The position numbers and the translations under genes were made by a program. The notes beneath the pieces are model-generated. The model saw only the letters and a list, made by a program, of their open reading frames with translations. It had not been told where the DNA came from and searched no databases. Shown here one piece after another: positions 25,215-33,561 of a DNA stretch of 64,000 nt (within the stretch, counting starts at the first letter, position 1; the number at the start of each line of letters is the position of its first letter). The DNA lies in NCBI RefSeq assembly GCF_018141545.1, contig NZ_CP064356.1, positions 2,803,001 through 2,867,000 of the forward strand, read 5' to 3'. Source of the DNA: Miltoncostaea oceani. Lineage in GTDB: Bacteria > Actinomycetota > Thermoleophilia > Miltoncostaeales > Miltoncostaeaceae.

Positions 25215-26192
25215 TCACGGCTCCCCGGTGTCGGCCCGCGGGACCACGACGCGGTGCGGGCCGCCGGGGCCCCGCTCCCACCGGACGATGACCGGGGCGT
25301 GCGCCGTCTGGCGCCCGGCGTCGTCGACGGCGAACGGACCGATCAGCGTGTGGGTGCGCAACGCGCGGGCCGCGTCCCACAGGGCGTCGGGGGCGGTCGA
25401 GCCGGCACGGGCGACGGCCTCCTCCGCGACGAGGCCGGCGGCGAGGGCCTGCGCCGCCGGGTAGTCGCAGCCCGGCGGCAGGGCGACGGGCCCGGGCGTG
25501 CCGTCCCACTGGACGGGTCCGAGCCAGCCGACGACGGCGTCCCCGAGCGCCCTGCCCGCCTCGGCGACCCCGCAGGCGACGAGGGCCGCGGCGATCCCCG
25601 ACCCGGCGAGGGCGCGGCCGAGCGCGAGGTCGTCCTCGAGCCGGCCGCCCCCGACGACCCACGCGGCCCCCGCCCCGGCGGCGGCGCGGACGGCGGCGCC
25701 CGGGTCCCCGGGGTCGAGGGCGACGTCGGCGACCGGGGCGACGCCGGCGGCGGCGAACGCCGCGGCGGCGCCCTCGGCGACCTCCGCGCCGAAGCCCCCG
25801 GGCGCGCGGACGATGGCGACGCGGGGCGCGGGGCCGAGGACCGCGGGCAGACCGCGCCAGTAGGAGCGCGCCGGCCCGAGAACGTCGACGAGGCGCGCCG
25901 CCCTCCGCGGGACGGCCGCCGCCCCGTGGTTCCAGACGACCTCGGGCCGACCGTCCATCGCCTCGGCGACGGCCCGCCCGGCGCCGCTGCCGTAGGGGCC
26001 GAACAGCAGGTCCGCCGACCCGGCGAGGCCGGCGCAGAGGCGTGCGCTCCGCGCGGGGTCGCTGCCGTCGTCCTCGATGCGCAGGCGGACGCCCCGGTCG
26101 CGGGCCCAGGCGTCGAGCCCGGCGCCCGCCTGGGAGCCGAGCGGGCCGAAGCGGCCGCTCAGCGAGAGCGCGGCCGCGGCCCGCAGGGCCAT
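25215..26192 (-). CDS. Branched-chain amino-acid-type substrate-binding-like protein without signal peptide
   Basis: A 325-residue protein with the two-lobed type I periplasmic-binding fold (LIVBP style): ALSLSGRFGPLGSQAGAGLDAW at the start (first-lobe strand and GxxG helix), then LFGPYGSGAGRAVAEAM, RVAIVRAPGGFGAEVAEGA and VVGGGRLEDDLALGRAL. Homologues normally carry a lipoprotein signal; here homology begins at residue 2 and no signal or lipobox exists, so the product should be cytoplasmic. It sits 12 bases from mutY and 10 bases after the exonuclease-GIY-YIG gene, with no permease or ATPase near. It may have become a cytoplasmic sensor, or the signal was lost. The role is unknown. Confidence 0.7.
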   Translation of the reverse strand: MALRAAAALSLSGRFGPLGSQAGAGLDAWARDRGVRLRIEDDGSDPARSARLCAGLAGSADLLFGPYGSGAGRAVAEAMDGRPEVVWNHGAAAVPRRAARLVDVLGPARSYWRGLPAVLGPAPRVAIVRAPGGFGAEVAEGAAAAFAAAGVAPVADVALDPGDPGAAVRAAAGAGAAWVVGGGRLEDDLALGRALAGSGIAAALVACGVAEAGRALGDAVVGWLGPVQWDGTPGPVALPPGCDYPAAQALAAGLVAEEAVARAGSTAPDALWDAARALRTHTLIGPFAVDDAGRQTAHAPVIVRWERGPGGPHRVVVPRADTGEP

Positions 26193-26202
26193 CAGCCGGC
26201 CG

Positions 26203-28056
26203 TCACGCCGTCATCGCCTCGTCGGCGGGTCGCGCGGTCGCCGCGATCCGGTCGACGGCGCGGCCGACGTGCTCGAGCGCCCGGGCGGTCCGCCACCCCG
26301 GCCGCAGGGTGAGCGCGTCGGCGCCGTCGCGCAGGCGCTCCTCGACGAGGGACGCCTCGTCGAGGGCGTCGGCGGCGAGGAGGGGGGCGGGTGGGCGGGC
26401 GTGGCGCCGCAGCCGGGCGAGGCCGTCGCGCACCGGCGTGGTCCACGCCGCGGCGTCGACGACGGCCCGATGGCGGATCACGCCGCCCGCGACGAAGAAG
26501 ACCTCGGCGGCCCCGTCGGGGCCGGAGGGCTCCACGATGACGCCCGACCGCGTCGTCGCGCGTCGCGCGCGCGCGAGGGCGGCGAGCAGCGCGAGCACGG
26601 CGCGCGGCCCGTCGGGCCCCTCCCCCCGCTCGACGTACACGGCCCCGGACGCCACGGCCGCGCCGAGGCGGCAGCCGAGGCCCCCGAGCGCGACGGGGTC
26701 CCCCGCGAGCACGGCGCCGAGGTCGCGCACCGACATCTCCCGGAGGCCGGGGTCGGCGTCGCGCAACGGGTAGAGGACCTCGAGGCAGGCGACGGCCTCG
26801 CGGGCCATCCGCTGGGAGCGGAACGGGCCGAAGTAGCCGGCCCCGTCGTCGCGGACCGCGGCGGCGAGGTGCAGCCGGGGCTCCGGGCCCCCGACGAGGC
26901 GCAGGTACCGGCCGGCGCCGCCGGTGCCACGCCGGTTGCACGGCGGCTGCAGGTCCTTGATCAGCCGGTTCTCGCGCAGCAGAGCCGCGAACTCCGACCC
27001 GCAGGTCTCGTGGTCGATCACCTCGAGGCGCTCCAGCGCCCGGCCGATGAGCCGGCCGTGCTTGCCCCCGGGCCCGAAGTACGCCCGCACCCGCCGCCGG
27101 AGGTTCCCCGCCTTGCCGACGTAGAGGACGTCGCCGTTGCGGTCGCGCATGAGGTACACGCCGGGCGTGGAGGGCAGGTCCTCCGCGAGGGCGAGCTTGT
27201 GGGAGTGGCGCATGCCGCCGAGGCCGGCGTACGCGACGGCGCGCTCGAGGGTGACGACGCCGCGCTCGGCGAGCATCCCGATGAGCACCACTAGCACCTC
27301 GGCGGTCGCCTCCGCGTCGGGCAGGGCGCGGTGGTTGGGGCGGACGGTCGTCTGCGCCCACTCGGCGAGGGTCGCGAGGTCGTGGCGCCCCGCGCGTCCC
27401 GCGAGGAGGCGGCGGGCGAGGATGAGGGTGTCGAGCCAGGGCTGCGTGAAGTAGCGGCCCGTGAGCCGCCGCCGCTCGTAGTTGAGGAACCGCAGGTCGA
27501 ACGGGGCGTTGTGGGCGACGAGGACGTCCTGGCCGGCGAACTCCACGAAGCCGGGGAGCGCCCGCGCGATGTCGGGGTGGCCGCGGACCATGCGGTCGTC
27601 GATCCCCGTCAGGTCGGTCACGACGGGCGGGATCGGCCGGCCCGGGTCGACGAGGCTGCTGAAGCGCTCCTCGATCCGCAGGGCGCGGACGCGGACCGCC
27701 CCGATCTCGGTGACCTTCGACCGCCCCGGCGACCCGCCGGTCGTCTCGAGGTCGACGACGCAGAACGTCGCCTCGGAGAGCTCGGTGTCCGACCAGTCGG
27801 GTGGTGCGAGGCCGACGAGGTCGCGCCCGAGCCACGCCAGGCGGGCGTCGCCCTCGACGATCTCGGCGACGAGCTTGCGCTGCAGGAACTCGGGGCACCG
27901 CCGCAGGCGCAGGAGCTGGGAGGCGACGTGGCCCACCTCCAGCGGCCGGCCCCTCCGCGCGAGGAGCGCGCAGAGGCGGTCGGGCATCGAGTCGCCACCC
28001 TCGGCGCCGGGTTGGGGTGCGGGGAGCGGGAGGTGGAGTTGGGTGGCGGGGAGCAC
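26203..28056 (-). CDS. DEDDh exonuclease fused to a UvrC-like GIY-YIG nuclease domain
   Basis: A 617-residue fusion. Residues about 95-260 are a DnaQ-type 3'-5' exonuclease: VVDLETTGG (Exo I), VLVAHNAPFDLRF (Exo II) and NHRALPDAEATAEV (Exo III with His). Residues about 300-385 are a UvrC/Cho N-terminal GIY-YIG domain: PGVYLMRDRNGDVLYVGKAG. The C-terminal region (GYFGPFRSQRMAREAV) resembles the UvrC post-GIY segment. This matches mycobacterial Rv2191-type proteins, thought to act in DNA repair, but no precise reaction is established. The N-terminal 90 residues are variable. It is followed at 10 bases by the binding-protein gene and then mutY and mutT. Confidence 0.88.
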   Translation of the reverse strand: MLPATQLHLPLPAPQPGAEGGDSMPDRLCALLARRGRPLEVGHVASQLLRLRRCPEFLQRKLVAEIVEGDARLAWLGRDLVGLAPPDWSDTELSEATFCVVDLETTGGSPGRSKVTEIGAVRVRALRIEERFSSLVDPGRPIPPVVTDLTGIDDRMVRGHPDIARALPGFVEFAGQDVLVAHNAPFDLRFLNYERRRLTGRYFTQPWLDTLILARRLLAGRAGRHDLATLAEWAQTTVRPNHRALPDAEATAEVLVVLIGMLAERGVVTLERAVAYAGLGGMRHSHKLALAEDLPSTPGVYLMRDRNGDVLYVGKAGNLRRRVRAYFGPGGKHGRLIGRALERLEVIDHETCGSEFAALLRENRLIKDLQPPCNRRGTGGAGRYLRLVGGPEPRLHLAAAVRDDGAGYFGPFRSQRMAREAVACLEVLYPLRDADPGLREMSVRDLGAVLAGDPVALGGLGCRLGAAVASGAVYVERGEGPDGPRAVLALLAALARARRATTRSGVIVEPSGPDGAAEVFFVAGGVIRHRAVVDAAAWTTPVRDGLARLRRHARPPAPLLAADALDEASLVEERLRDGADALTLRPGWRTARALEHVGRAVDRIAATARPADEAMTA

Positions 28057-28100
28057 CGGCGATCGACTCTAACGCCGGGGTCCGCCGTCATCCCCCGGCG

Positions 28101-28661
28101 CTACGGAGCCGGGAGATCCCCCGGGGAGAAGGGGACGGAGAAGTCGAACTGCGACCCCGTCGGCACGGGGGTGCCGCCCTCCACCCGCACCAGGACGCGC
28201 GGCGCGCCGGAGGCGGCGGCCGCGGTGCGCACCAGGGGTCCCACGATCGCGAGCTCGGCGGCGGCGCCCCCCGGCGGGTAGCCGGACGTGAACGCGCCGC
28301 TCAGGTCGACCGTCGCGAGGGCGCCGTCGGACGACGCGCCGAGCACGCGGGTGCCGGCCGGCAGGGCGGGCAGCAGCGCCGGGTCGGTGGGTCCCGCGGC
28401 GAGGGCATCGAGGGCGGCGCGGAGCCGGTCGTCCCCGGCGGGCACCGCCCGCCGCTCGGTGCGCAGGCGCCCGTCGGCGTCGGCGAACCAGAGGGTCACC
28501 GTCACCGTCGCCGGGGCGGTCGCGGCCGCCGTGGACGTCGCGTCCGCGGGGCCCGTCGCGGTCGTCCCCGCGTCGTCGGCGTCGCCCCCGCACCCGGCAG
28601 CGGCCGCCGCCACGAGCGCCAGGGTCGCCACCACCGTCGTCCACCGCTGCGGAACCCTCAT
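28101..28661 (-). CDS. GerMN-domain lipoprotein
   Basis: A 186-residue predicted lipoprotein: signal sequence and lipobox AAAAGC (Cys about 24), an Ala/Thr/Asp linker, then a GerMN/sporulation-spore-germination-type beta-rich domain (VTVTLWFADADGRLRTERR, LRAALDALAAGPTDPALLPALP, ATVDLSGAFTSGYPPGG). GerMN domains bind peptidoglycan or proteins at the cell surface and are common in Actinomycetota lipoproteins such as LpqB. It precedes the exonuclease fusion by 44 bases on the same strand. The start ATG 28661 is taken in preference to upstream in-frame codons because it begins the signal peptide. Confidence 0.85.
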   Translation of the reverse strand: MRVPQRWTTVVATLALVAAAAAGCGGDADDAGTTATGPADATSTAAATAPATVTVTLWFADADGRLRTERRAVPAGDDRLRAALDALAAGPTDPALLPALPAGTRVLGASSDGALATVDLSGAFTSGYPPGGAAAELAIVGPLVRTAAAASGAPRVLVRVEGGTPVPTGSQFDFSVPFSPGDLPAP

Positions 28662-28786
28662 CGAAACGCCCCTCCCGGTCGCCCTTCCCCCGAACGGGGG
28701 ATCCTCACCCCGCGCCCTTTCCGCAGGTCCGGGCACCGGTGTAGTCTGCCCCCGCCGGCGGCCTCCGCCGCCGGTGGGACTCCGAC

Positions 28787-29803
28787 ATGGCGGGACGCGT
28801 ACCTCCTTCGATGATGACGGGCCGTAACACCACTGGGCTCCGGTCGGCGCGATGGATGGTCCTCGCCGTGATCGCCCTGGTGGCCGCCCTCGCCCTCCCG
28901 TCCCTGGCGTTCGGCCAGGCCGCGGTGGCCGAGCCGACCGCCGCGAGCACCCCGAGCTCCACGGAGCAGACGCCCGCGCCGTCGGACGACTCCACGGAGC
29001 CGGCCCCCGCCGACGACCCGTCGCCGGTGGACCAGGCGCCCGTCGAGGAGCAGCCGGGGACGCCGGTCGATGAGTCGCCCGCGACGGACGGCGGATCGAC
29101 CGAGGCCCCCGCCCCGCCGCCGAGCGAGCAGCCCGGTGACGCCGTCACCCCGCCCGCTCCCGCCGGCGAGGTCGTCCCGACGCCCGAGGTGGCCACCCCG
29201 GCCCCCCCGCCGGGTGTCGCGCCGCTCCCCGTCACCCCCGACGCGCCGCGCCTCGGCGACGCCATCCGCGTCGCCCCGGTCGTCGTCGCGCCGCTCGCGC
29301 CGCCCTCGACGCCGCCGAGCGTCCTCGCGCCGACCTCGGTCGACGCGTCGCCGCCCGACGCCCCCGTCGCGGCCCCGGCCGCCTCCGCCGCCGAGCCGCC
29401 CGCGCCCGTCGCGGTCGCTCCCCCGACGGACCCGTTCGTGACGTACCCGATGGCCCCCGCGCTCGACCCGAACGCCGCGGGCCCCGCCGGCAACGGCCTC
29501 CCGACGGTCGACGCGTCGTCGTTCGACGACTCGCCCACCGTCGAGCCCACCGCCTTCGTTACGCGGCTGGTCGCCCCCGAGGGCAGCGTGCCCTCCGGTG
29601 CGAGCCTGCTCGAGGTGCTTGCCGGCTACGTCCTCCCCGGCTCGGGCGCCCCGCCCGCGTCGAGCATCGTCTTCCTCATCCTGCTGGGCACCCTCCTGCT
29701 CGCGGCCTACGCGCCGCGTCCGCAGCTGTCCGAGCGCGTGTACCTGCTCGGCCTCCTCGGTCCCCGCAGCGGCCACGGCATGGCGGTCCGCCGGCCCGGC
29801 TAG
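28787..29803 (+). CDS. Pro/Ala-rich surface protein with C-terminal membrane anchor
   Basis: A 338-residue exported protein: signal peptide 1-44 (hydrophobic core VLAVIALVAALALPSLAFG), then about 230 residues of low-complexity Pro, Ala, Thr, Glu and Val sequence resembling a wall-spanning stalk, then one TM helix near 285-305 (SSIVFLILLGTLLLAAYA) and a short basic cytoplasmic tail. There is no sortase motif. No enzymatic domain is seen. Its location divergent from the GerMN lipoprotein suggests a cell-envelope setting. The next gene (29901) is a receiver-like protein. ATG 28787 or the internal ATGATG near 28811 could be the start. Confidence 0.75.
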   Translation: MAGRVPPSMMTGRNTTGLRSARWMVLAVIALVAALALPSLAFGQAAVAEPTAASTPSSTEQTPAPSDDSTEPAPADDPSPVDQAPVEEQPGTPVDESPATDGGSTEAPAPPPSEQPGDAVTPPAPAGEVVPTPEVATPAPPPGVAPLPVTPDAPRLGDAIRVAPVVVAPLAPPSTPPSVLAPTSVDASPPDAPVAAPAASAAEPPAPVAVAPPTDPFVTYPMAPALDPNAAGPAGNGLPTVDASSFDDSPTVEPTAFVTRLVAPEGSVPSGASLLEVLAGYVLPGSGAPPASSIVFLILLGTLLLAAYAPRPQLSERVYLLGLLGPRSGHGMAVRRPG

Positions 29804-29900
29804 TTCGGCCCCCGACCCGGTCGAGGTGCGTCCTCGACAGGGTCGATCCGCGTCCCGCGCCCCCCGCCCGATGCGGGGACCGCGCAGAAACTCTCGCGAT

Positions 29901-30323
29901 ATGGGGTACGAACAGATGCACCACCAGACCCAGATCCTGGTCCTCGGCTCCGACGGGGCCGGCCGCTCCGCCCTCGAGGAGACCCTCACCCGGCTCGGCT
30001 ACGTCGTGCTCGGCAGCGAGGCCTCGATGGACGAGACCCCGCCCGCCTCGGGCGACATCGTGATGCTCGACCTCCGCGGCGACGACGCCGACTGGCGCCA
30101 GCTCGCCGACGGCCTGCACGCCGACGACCGGCCGATGATGATCATCTCCGAGCGCCCCCGGCGCCTGGTGCGCTCCCTCTCGGGCCGCGCCGCCTGCACG
30201 ATGGTGATGACCGGCGCCGAGTCCGACGCCGGCTACCGCGTCGCGCTGTCGGTGTGCTCCGCGCTCCGCCAGAACGAGGAGGCGCGTCGCTCGCGTCGTG
30301 GGATCCGCGTCGCGGCACTGTGA
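29901..30323 (+). CDS. Degenerate CheY-like receiver domain protein
   Basis: A 140-residue stand-alone alpha/beta protein with the pattern of a response-regulator receiver: ILVLGSDGAGRSALEETL (strand 1 and helix 1), DIVMLDLRGDDADW (strand 3 with the putative phosphoacceptor Asp), and RPMMIISERP (strand 4 with Ser). The acidic pair at the end of strand 1 is reduced to one Asp, and the conserved Lys of strand 5 is absent, so phosphorylation may not be normal. The frame is open upstream to 29598; ATG 29901 is chosen because the fold starts there. No histidine kinase is adjacent. The region after it to 30640 contains no gene I can support. Confidence 0.65.
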   Translation: MGYEQMHHQTQILVLGSDGAGRSALEETLTRLGYVVLGSEASMDETPPASGDIVMLDLRGDDADWRQLADGLHADDRPMMIISERPRRLVRSLSGRAACTMVMTGAESDAGYRVALSVCSALRQNEEARRSRRGIRVAAL

Positions 30324-30648
30324 GGGGCGTCGAGGTCCGGACCTCGACTGACGGACTGCTGTGCCGACGGGCTCGGTGCGCACGTCGCAGGGATGCGGCG
30401 GACGGACCAGGAGGAGCGTCCCGCTCCGAGCCCGTCGGTGGAGGAGGGACGACGCGGGGAACCCGCCCCGCGTGATCGACGGAGCGGGTCACCCGCTCCC
30501 CCCGATCGACGGAGGCGCCCCGCCGGCGTGAACACCCCGCCGGCGCGGACGAGGAGCCCGCGCGGCCCCCGTCCCCCGTGGCGCTTCGACCGCTCTGACG
30601 ACGTCGCCCCGGGGTGATCGGGCGACGGTCCCCGGCGCCCCCGCGCCG

Positions 30649-31104
30649 TCCATGGCGCAATTGGCCGTCGCCCCGAGGTCCATTTGGACCGAGGAGCCGT
30701 CTCGGCCCGCCCGGCGGCCACTCGGCCGGGAGGTCGAGGTCCGCTTGGCCGAAGAGCCGAGGTTCACTTGGACCGGGCATCGAGGTCCACTTGGACCGAG
30801 AAGCCGACGTCCACTTGGCCAGAGCGCCGAGGTCCACTTGGACCGAGAAGCCGACGTCCACTTGGCCGGAGCGCCGAGGTCCACTTGGACCGAGGAGCCG
30901 ACGTCCACTTGGCCGGCGGGTCGAGGTCCACTTGGACCGAGGAGCCGAAGTCCAGGTGGCCGAAGAGCCGAGGTCCACTTGGTCGCGGGGTCGAGGTCCA
31001 CTTGGCCGGAGCATCGAGGTCCACTTGGCCGGCGGGTCGAGGTCCACTTGGCCGGAGCATCGAGGTCCACTTGGACGAGGAGCGATGGTCCAATTGGATC
31101 ATCG
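30649..31104. repeat. Tandem array of 23/24-bp GGTCCACTTGGACC-type repeats
   Basis: About 15 contiguous units (30735-31083), with degenerate units before and after. Units read GAGGTCCACTTGGACCGAGAAGCC (24 bp) or GACGTCCACTTGGCCGGAGC-type (23 bp); the two kinds alternate over much of the array, giving a 47-bp higher-order period. The core GGTCCA-CT-TGGACC is a near-perfect inverted repeat. The array opens with CCATGGCGCAATTGG (30649-) and closes with GGTCCAATTGGATCAT (31087-31103). It lies between the receiver-like gene and the VOC gene; the space 30324-30648 shows no gene or motif I can name. Confidence 0.92.
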
Positions 31105-31205
31105 ACGGAACCGGGGAGCCGGGGGGACCGACGTAAAGGCAACGCGGGAAGGGCCGTCACGACGTCCCCGGGGATCCGTCCGCGGCGGCTGACTAGACTT
31201 GCCGC

Positions 31206-31559
31206 ATGAGCCTCTTCTCCGGCGTCGACGTCGTCTTCTACCAGGTGTGCTCGATGGACAAGGCGGTCGCCTTCTACTCGGGCATCCTCGGCCTCGAGGT
31301 GCTCCGGCGGGAGGGCAACGACTGGACCGAGCTGCAGGCCGGCGACACCGTCATCGCCCTGTCGGGGGAGCTCGCGACGCGGCCGCACCAGGGGGGCGCG
31401 ACGGTCATCCTGCGCACCGACGACGTCGAGGCCGTCGACCGGCACCTCGGGGAGAACGACGTCCAGCGCGGCCGGATCGAGGACATGGGCGGCGCCCGGA
31501 TGCTCCAGTTCTTCGACCCCGACGGCAACGAGATCGTGGCGATCCAGCCCGACGCATAG
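31206..31559 (+). CDS. VOC-superfamily (glyoxalase/bleomycin-resistance fold) protein
   Basis: A 117-residue single-module vicinal-oxygen-chelate protein: VDVVFYQVCSMDKAVAFYSGILGL at the start (read in pieces), central strand DTVIALSGE, and the C-terminal LQFFDPDGNEIVAIQP with the usual metal Glu. VOC proteins are dimers that bind a divalent metal and act on varied small molecules. The first-strand His common in metalloenzymes is not obvious (Tyr/Gln at VFYQV), so catalysis is uncertain. ATG 31206 with good spacing after the repeat array. Not in an operon; the next gene is convergent. Confidence 0.87.
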   Translation: MSLFSGVDVVFYQVCSMDKAVAFYSGILGLEVLRREGNDWTELQAGDTVIALSGELATRPHQGGATVILRTDDVEAVDRHLGENDVQRGRIEDMGGARMLQFFDPDGNEIVAIQPDA

Positions 31560-31583
31560 CGGGCGGCGGGCGGGGGCGTCGCG

Positions 31584-31955
31584 TCAGCGACGGGCGGCGG
31601 CGACCTCCGCCATGAACGCATCGGGGTCCTCGACCCCGACCCCGATCCGGGCGGTCGTCCACGACAGCGGCGCGCGGACCTTCATCGGCTCCGCCAGCTC
31701 CAGCACCACCATCGACCCGGGCGCGCCGACGAAGGCGACCATCCCCTTCGTGATCCTCGCGCCGACACCGCCCCAGAACGGCCAGTCGAACGTGCCGACG
31801 CGGTCGATCCGGGCGACGGGGACGTCCGCGCGCCCGTGGAGCCCCATCCGCACCCGCACCTCCCCTCCGCCGACCTCGGCGAACGGGCGGTCCGGTGACA
31901 GCGGCAACAGGAACGGCACCGCCCACCACACGCGTCGTATCGGGTAGCTCGTCAC
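31584..31955 (-). CDS. Hypothetical protein with PH-like strand pattern
   Basis: A 123-residue soluble protein rich in beta strands: VWWAVPFLLPLSPDRPFAEV, VRVRMGLHGRADVPVARIDRV and GTFDWPFWGGVGARITKGMV, ending LSWTTARIGVGVEDPDAFMAEV. The pattern of Trp in FDWPFWGGVGARI and the final VEDPDAFM helix resembles bacterial PH-like (DUF304-type) domains or small actinobacterial proteins of that kind, but the match is by eye only. It is convergent with the VOC gene and divergent from htpX. No residues suggest enzymatic activity. Confidence 0.6.
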   Translation of the reverse strand: MTSYPIRRVWWAVPFLLPLSPDRPFAEVGGGEVRVRMGLHGRADVPVARIDRVGTFDWPFWGGVGARITKGMVAFVGAPGSMVVLELAEPMKVRAPLSWTTARIGVGVEDPDAFMAEVAAARR

Positions 31956-32031
31956 GCACCCCGGAGGGTACGCCGTCGGAGCGGTCTATCATCGGACGGA
32001 GGGGCACGGACGACGACGGGGGACGACGACG

Positions 32032-32955
32032 GTGGCCACACGACGCTGGTACGGGCGCGACTCCGGCCTCACCCTGCGCATGGGCCTCACCCTCTTCGGG
32101 CTCGGGCTCGTCTACGTCTTCTTCATCGGCGCGCTCATCGCCGCCGGCGTCGGGGCCGTGGTCGTCCTCGTCATCGCCGCCGGCTTCGCGCTGGTGCAGA
32201 TCCTCTTCGGCGACAAGATCGCCCTCGCCTCCATGGGCGCCCACGTCACCGAACCGCACGAGGCGCCGGAACTGCACGCCATGGTCGAGCGCCTCTGCCA
32301 GCTCGCCGACCTCCCGAAGCCCCGCGTCGCGATCGCACGGTCCGAGATCCCCAACGCGTTCGCCGCCGGGCACAGCCGCAAGACGTCCACCGTCTGCGTC
32401 ACCACCGGCCTCATGGACCGCCTCGAGCCGCGAGAGCTGGAGGGCGTCATCGCCCACGAGCTCTCCCATGTCGCCAACAAGGACGTCATCGTCATGACGG
32501 TCGCGGGCTTCCTCGCGACCGTCGCTGGCCTGCTCGTCCGGTTCGGCGTCTACAGCGGGATGATGGGCGGCGGACGCGACCGCAAGGACAACAGCGCCGC
32601 CGTGTTCCTCGTCGTCATCCTCGTGTCGATCGTCGTCTACGTCGCGTCGTTCCTGCTGCTCCGCGCCCTGTCGCGGTACCGGGAGTTCGCCGCCGACCGC
32701 GGCGCCGCGATCATGACGGGGGCGCCCGCCCAGCTCGCGTCGGCGCTCGGCCGGATCAGCGGGACGATGTCGCGGATCCCCACCGAGGACCTCCGCGCCG
32801 CCGAGGGGATGAACGCGTTCTTCATCATCCCCGCCGTCGCGAAGGGCCTGTCGCTGTCGAGCATCATCTCCACCCACCCGCCGGCGGAGAAGCGGATCGC
32901 CCGCCTCATGGAGATGCAGGCGCAGCTCGACGCGAACCCCGGCGCGACGCTCTAG
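32032..32955 (+). CDS. htpX: M48 membrane metalloprotease HtpX
   Basis: A 307-residue zinc endopeptidase of membrane quality control. Two N-terminal TM helices (about 20-65) precede the catalytic HELSHVANKDV (HExxH, about residue 143), two further TM segments follow (TVAGFLATVAGLLVRFG, AVFLVVILVSIVVYVASF), and the third zinc ligand lies in EFAADRGAA. GTG 32032 is the start. It touches pspAB with no gap (TAG then GTG), and the pair faces pspA-pspAA. The arrangement suggests joint response to envelope stress. Confidence 0.95.
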   Translation: MATRRWYGRDSGLTLRMGLTLFGLGLVYVFFIGALIAAGVGAVVVLVIAAGFALVQILFGDKIALASMGAHVTEPHEAPELHAMVERLCQLADLPKPRVAIARSEIPNAFAAGHSRKTSTVCVTTGLMDRLEPRELEGVIAHELSHVANKDVIVMTVAGFLATVAGLLVRFGVYSGMMGGGRDRKDNSAAVFLVVILVSIVVYVASFLLLRALSRYREFAADRGAAIMTGAPAQLASALGRISGTMSRIPTEDLRAAEGMNAFFIIPAVAKGLSLSSIISTHPPAEKRIARLMEMQAQLDANPGATL

Positions 32956-33531
32956 GTGGGCCTCTTCGACGTCCTCCGCGGGCAGCGCGCACCGAAGCGC
33001 GCCGACCTCGACAACCTCTTCGCCATCGGCGCCGCCGCCATGACCCTCGAGGCGGCGATGGACCTGCGCACCACCGGCCGCGCGGGGGTCTGCTTCAAGA
33101 ACATCGAGGCGGGGGTGTTCGAGGCCCTCATCCGCGAGACGGAGGAGCTCCTCGCCGCGACGAGCTCCGACGCCGGCACCACCGTCAGCCGCCACGACGA
33201 CCCCTACGGGTTCTCGTGGGTGGTCATCGACGACCCCGACCTCGAGGACCTCGTCACCACCACCCACGTCGTCAGCCGGTCACTCGAGGAGCGCGGCTTC
33301 TCGGAGCAGCTCCTCTGCGCCGTCTTCGGCTTCGACGGCCCCCCCGGCCAGGTCGACCTCGTCTACGGCTACAAGCGGGGGACCTTCTACCCCTTCGCCC
33401 CACGGGAGTCGAAGCGCCGCGACAACGCCCTCGAGCTGCGGCTGCAGTCCGCCGTCGGCTCCGAGCTGCCGTTCGAGCCGGAGCTGGAGCGCTGGTACCC
33501 CGTCTGGGACGCGCCGGTCGCCCCCACCTGA
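32956..33531 (+). CDS. pspAB: PspA-associated protein PspAB
   Basis: A 191-residue soluble protein starting MGLFDVLRGQRAPKRADLDN. It matches the family found beside htpX and pspA in Actinomycetota, with a conserved DPYGFSWVVIDDPDLEDLV and a C-terminal ELERWYPVWD. It probably works with PspA in membrane-stress handling; no reaction is known. It begins with GTG immediately after the htpX stop, so translation is very likely coupled. The sequence from 33532 to 33561 separates it from the convergent pspAA. Confidence 0.85.
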   Translation: MGLFDVLRGQRAPKRADLDNLFAIGAAAMTLEAAMDLRTTGRAGVCFKNIEAGVFEALIRETEELLAATSSDAGTTVSRHDDPYGFSWVVIDDPDLEDLVTTTHVVSRSLEERGFSEQLLCAVFGFDGPPGQVDLVYGYKRGTFYPFAPRESKRRDNALELRLQSAVGSELPFEPELERWYPVWDAPVAPT

Positions 33532-33561
33532 ACGACGGCGGGCCGGACCGGCGCCGCGGCG

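Noticed and set aside
30649-31104. Tandem array as a CRISPR
   Set aside because: Units are 23-24 bp with no unique spacers of 25-40 bp; the between-core linkers are short and recur, and no cas genes lie in the window.
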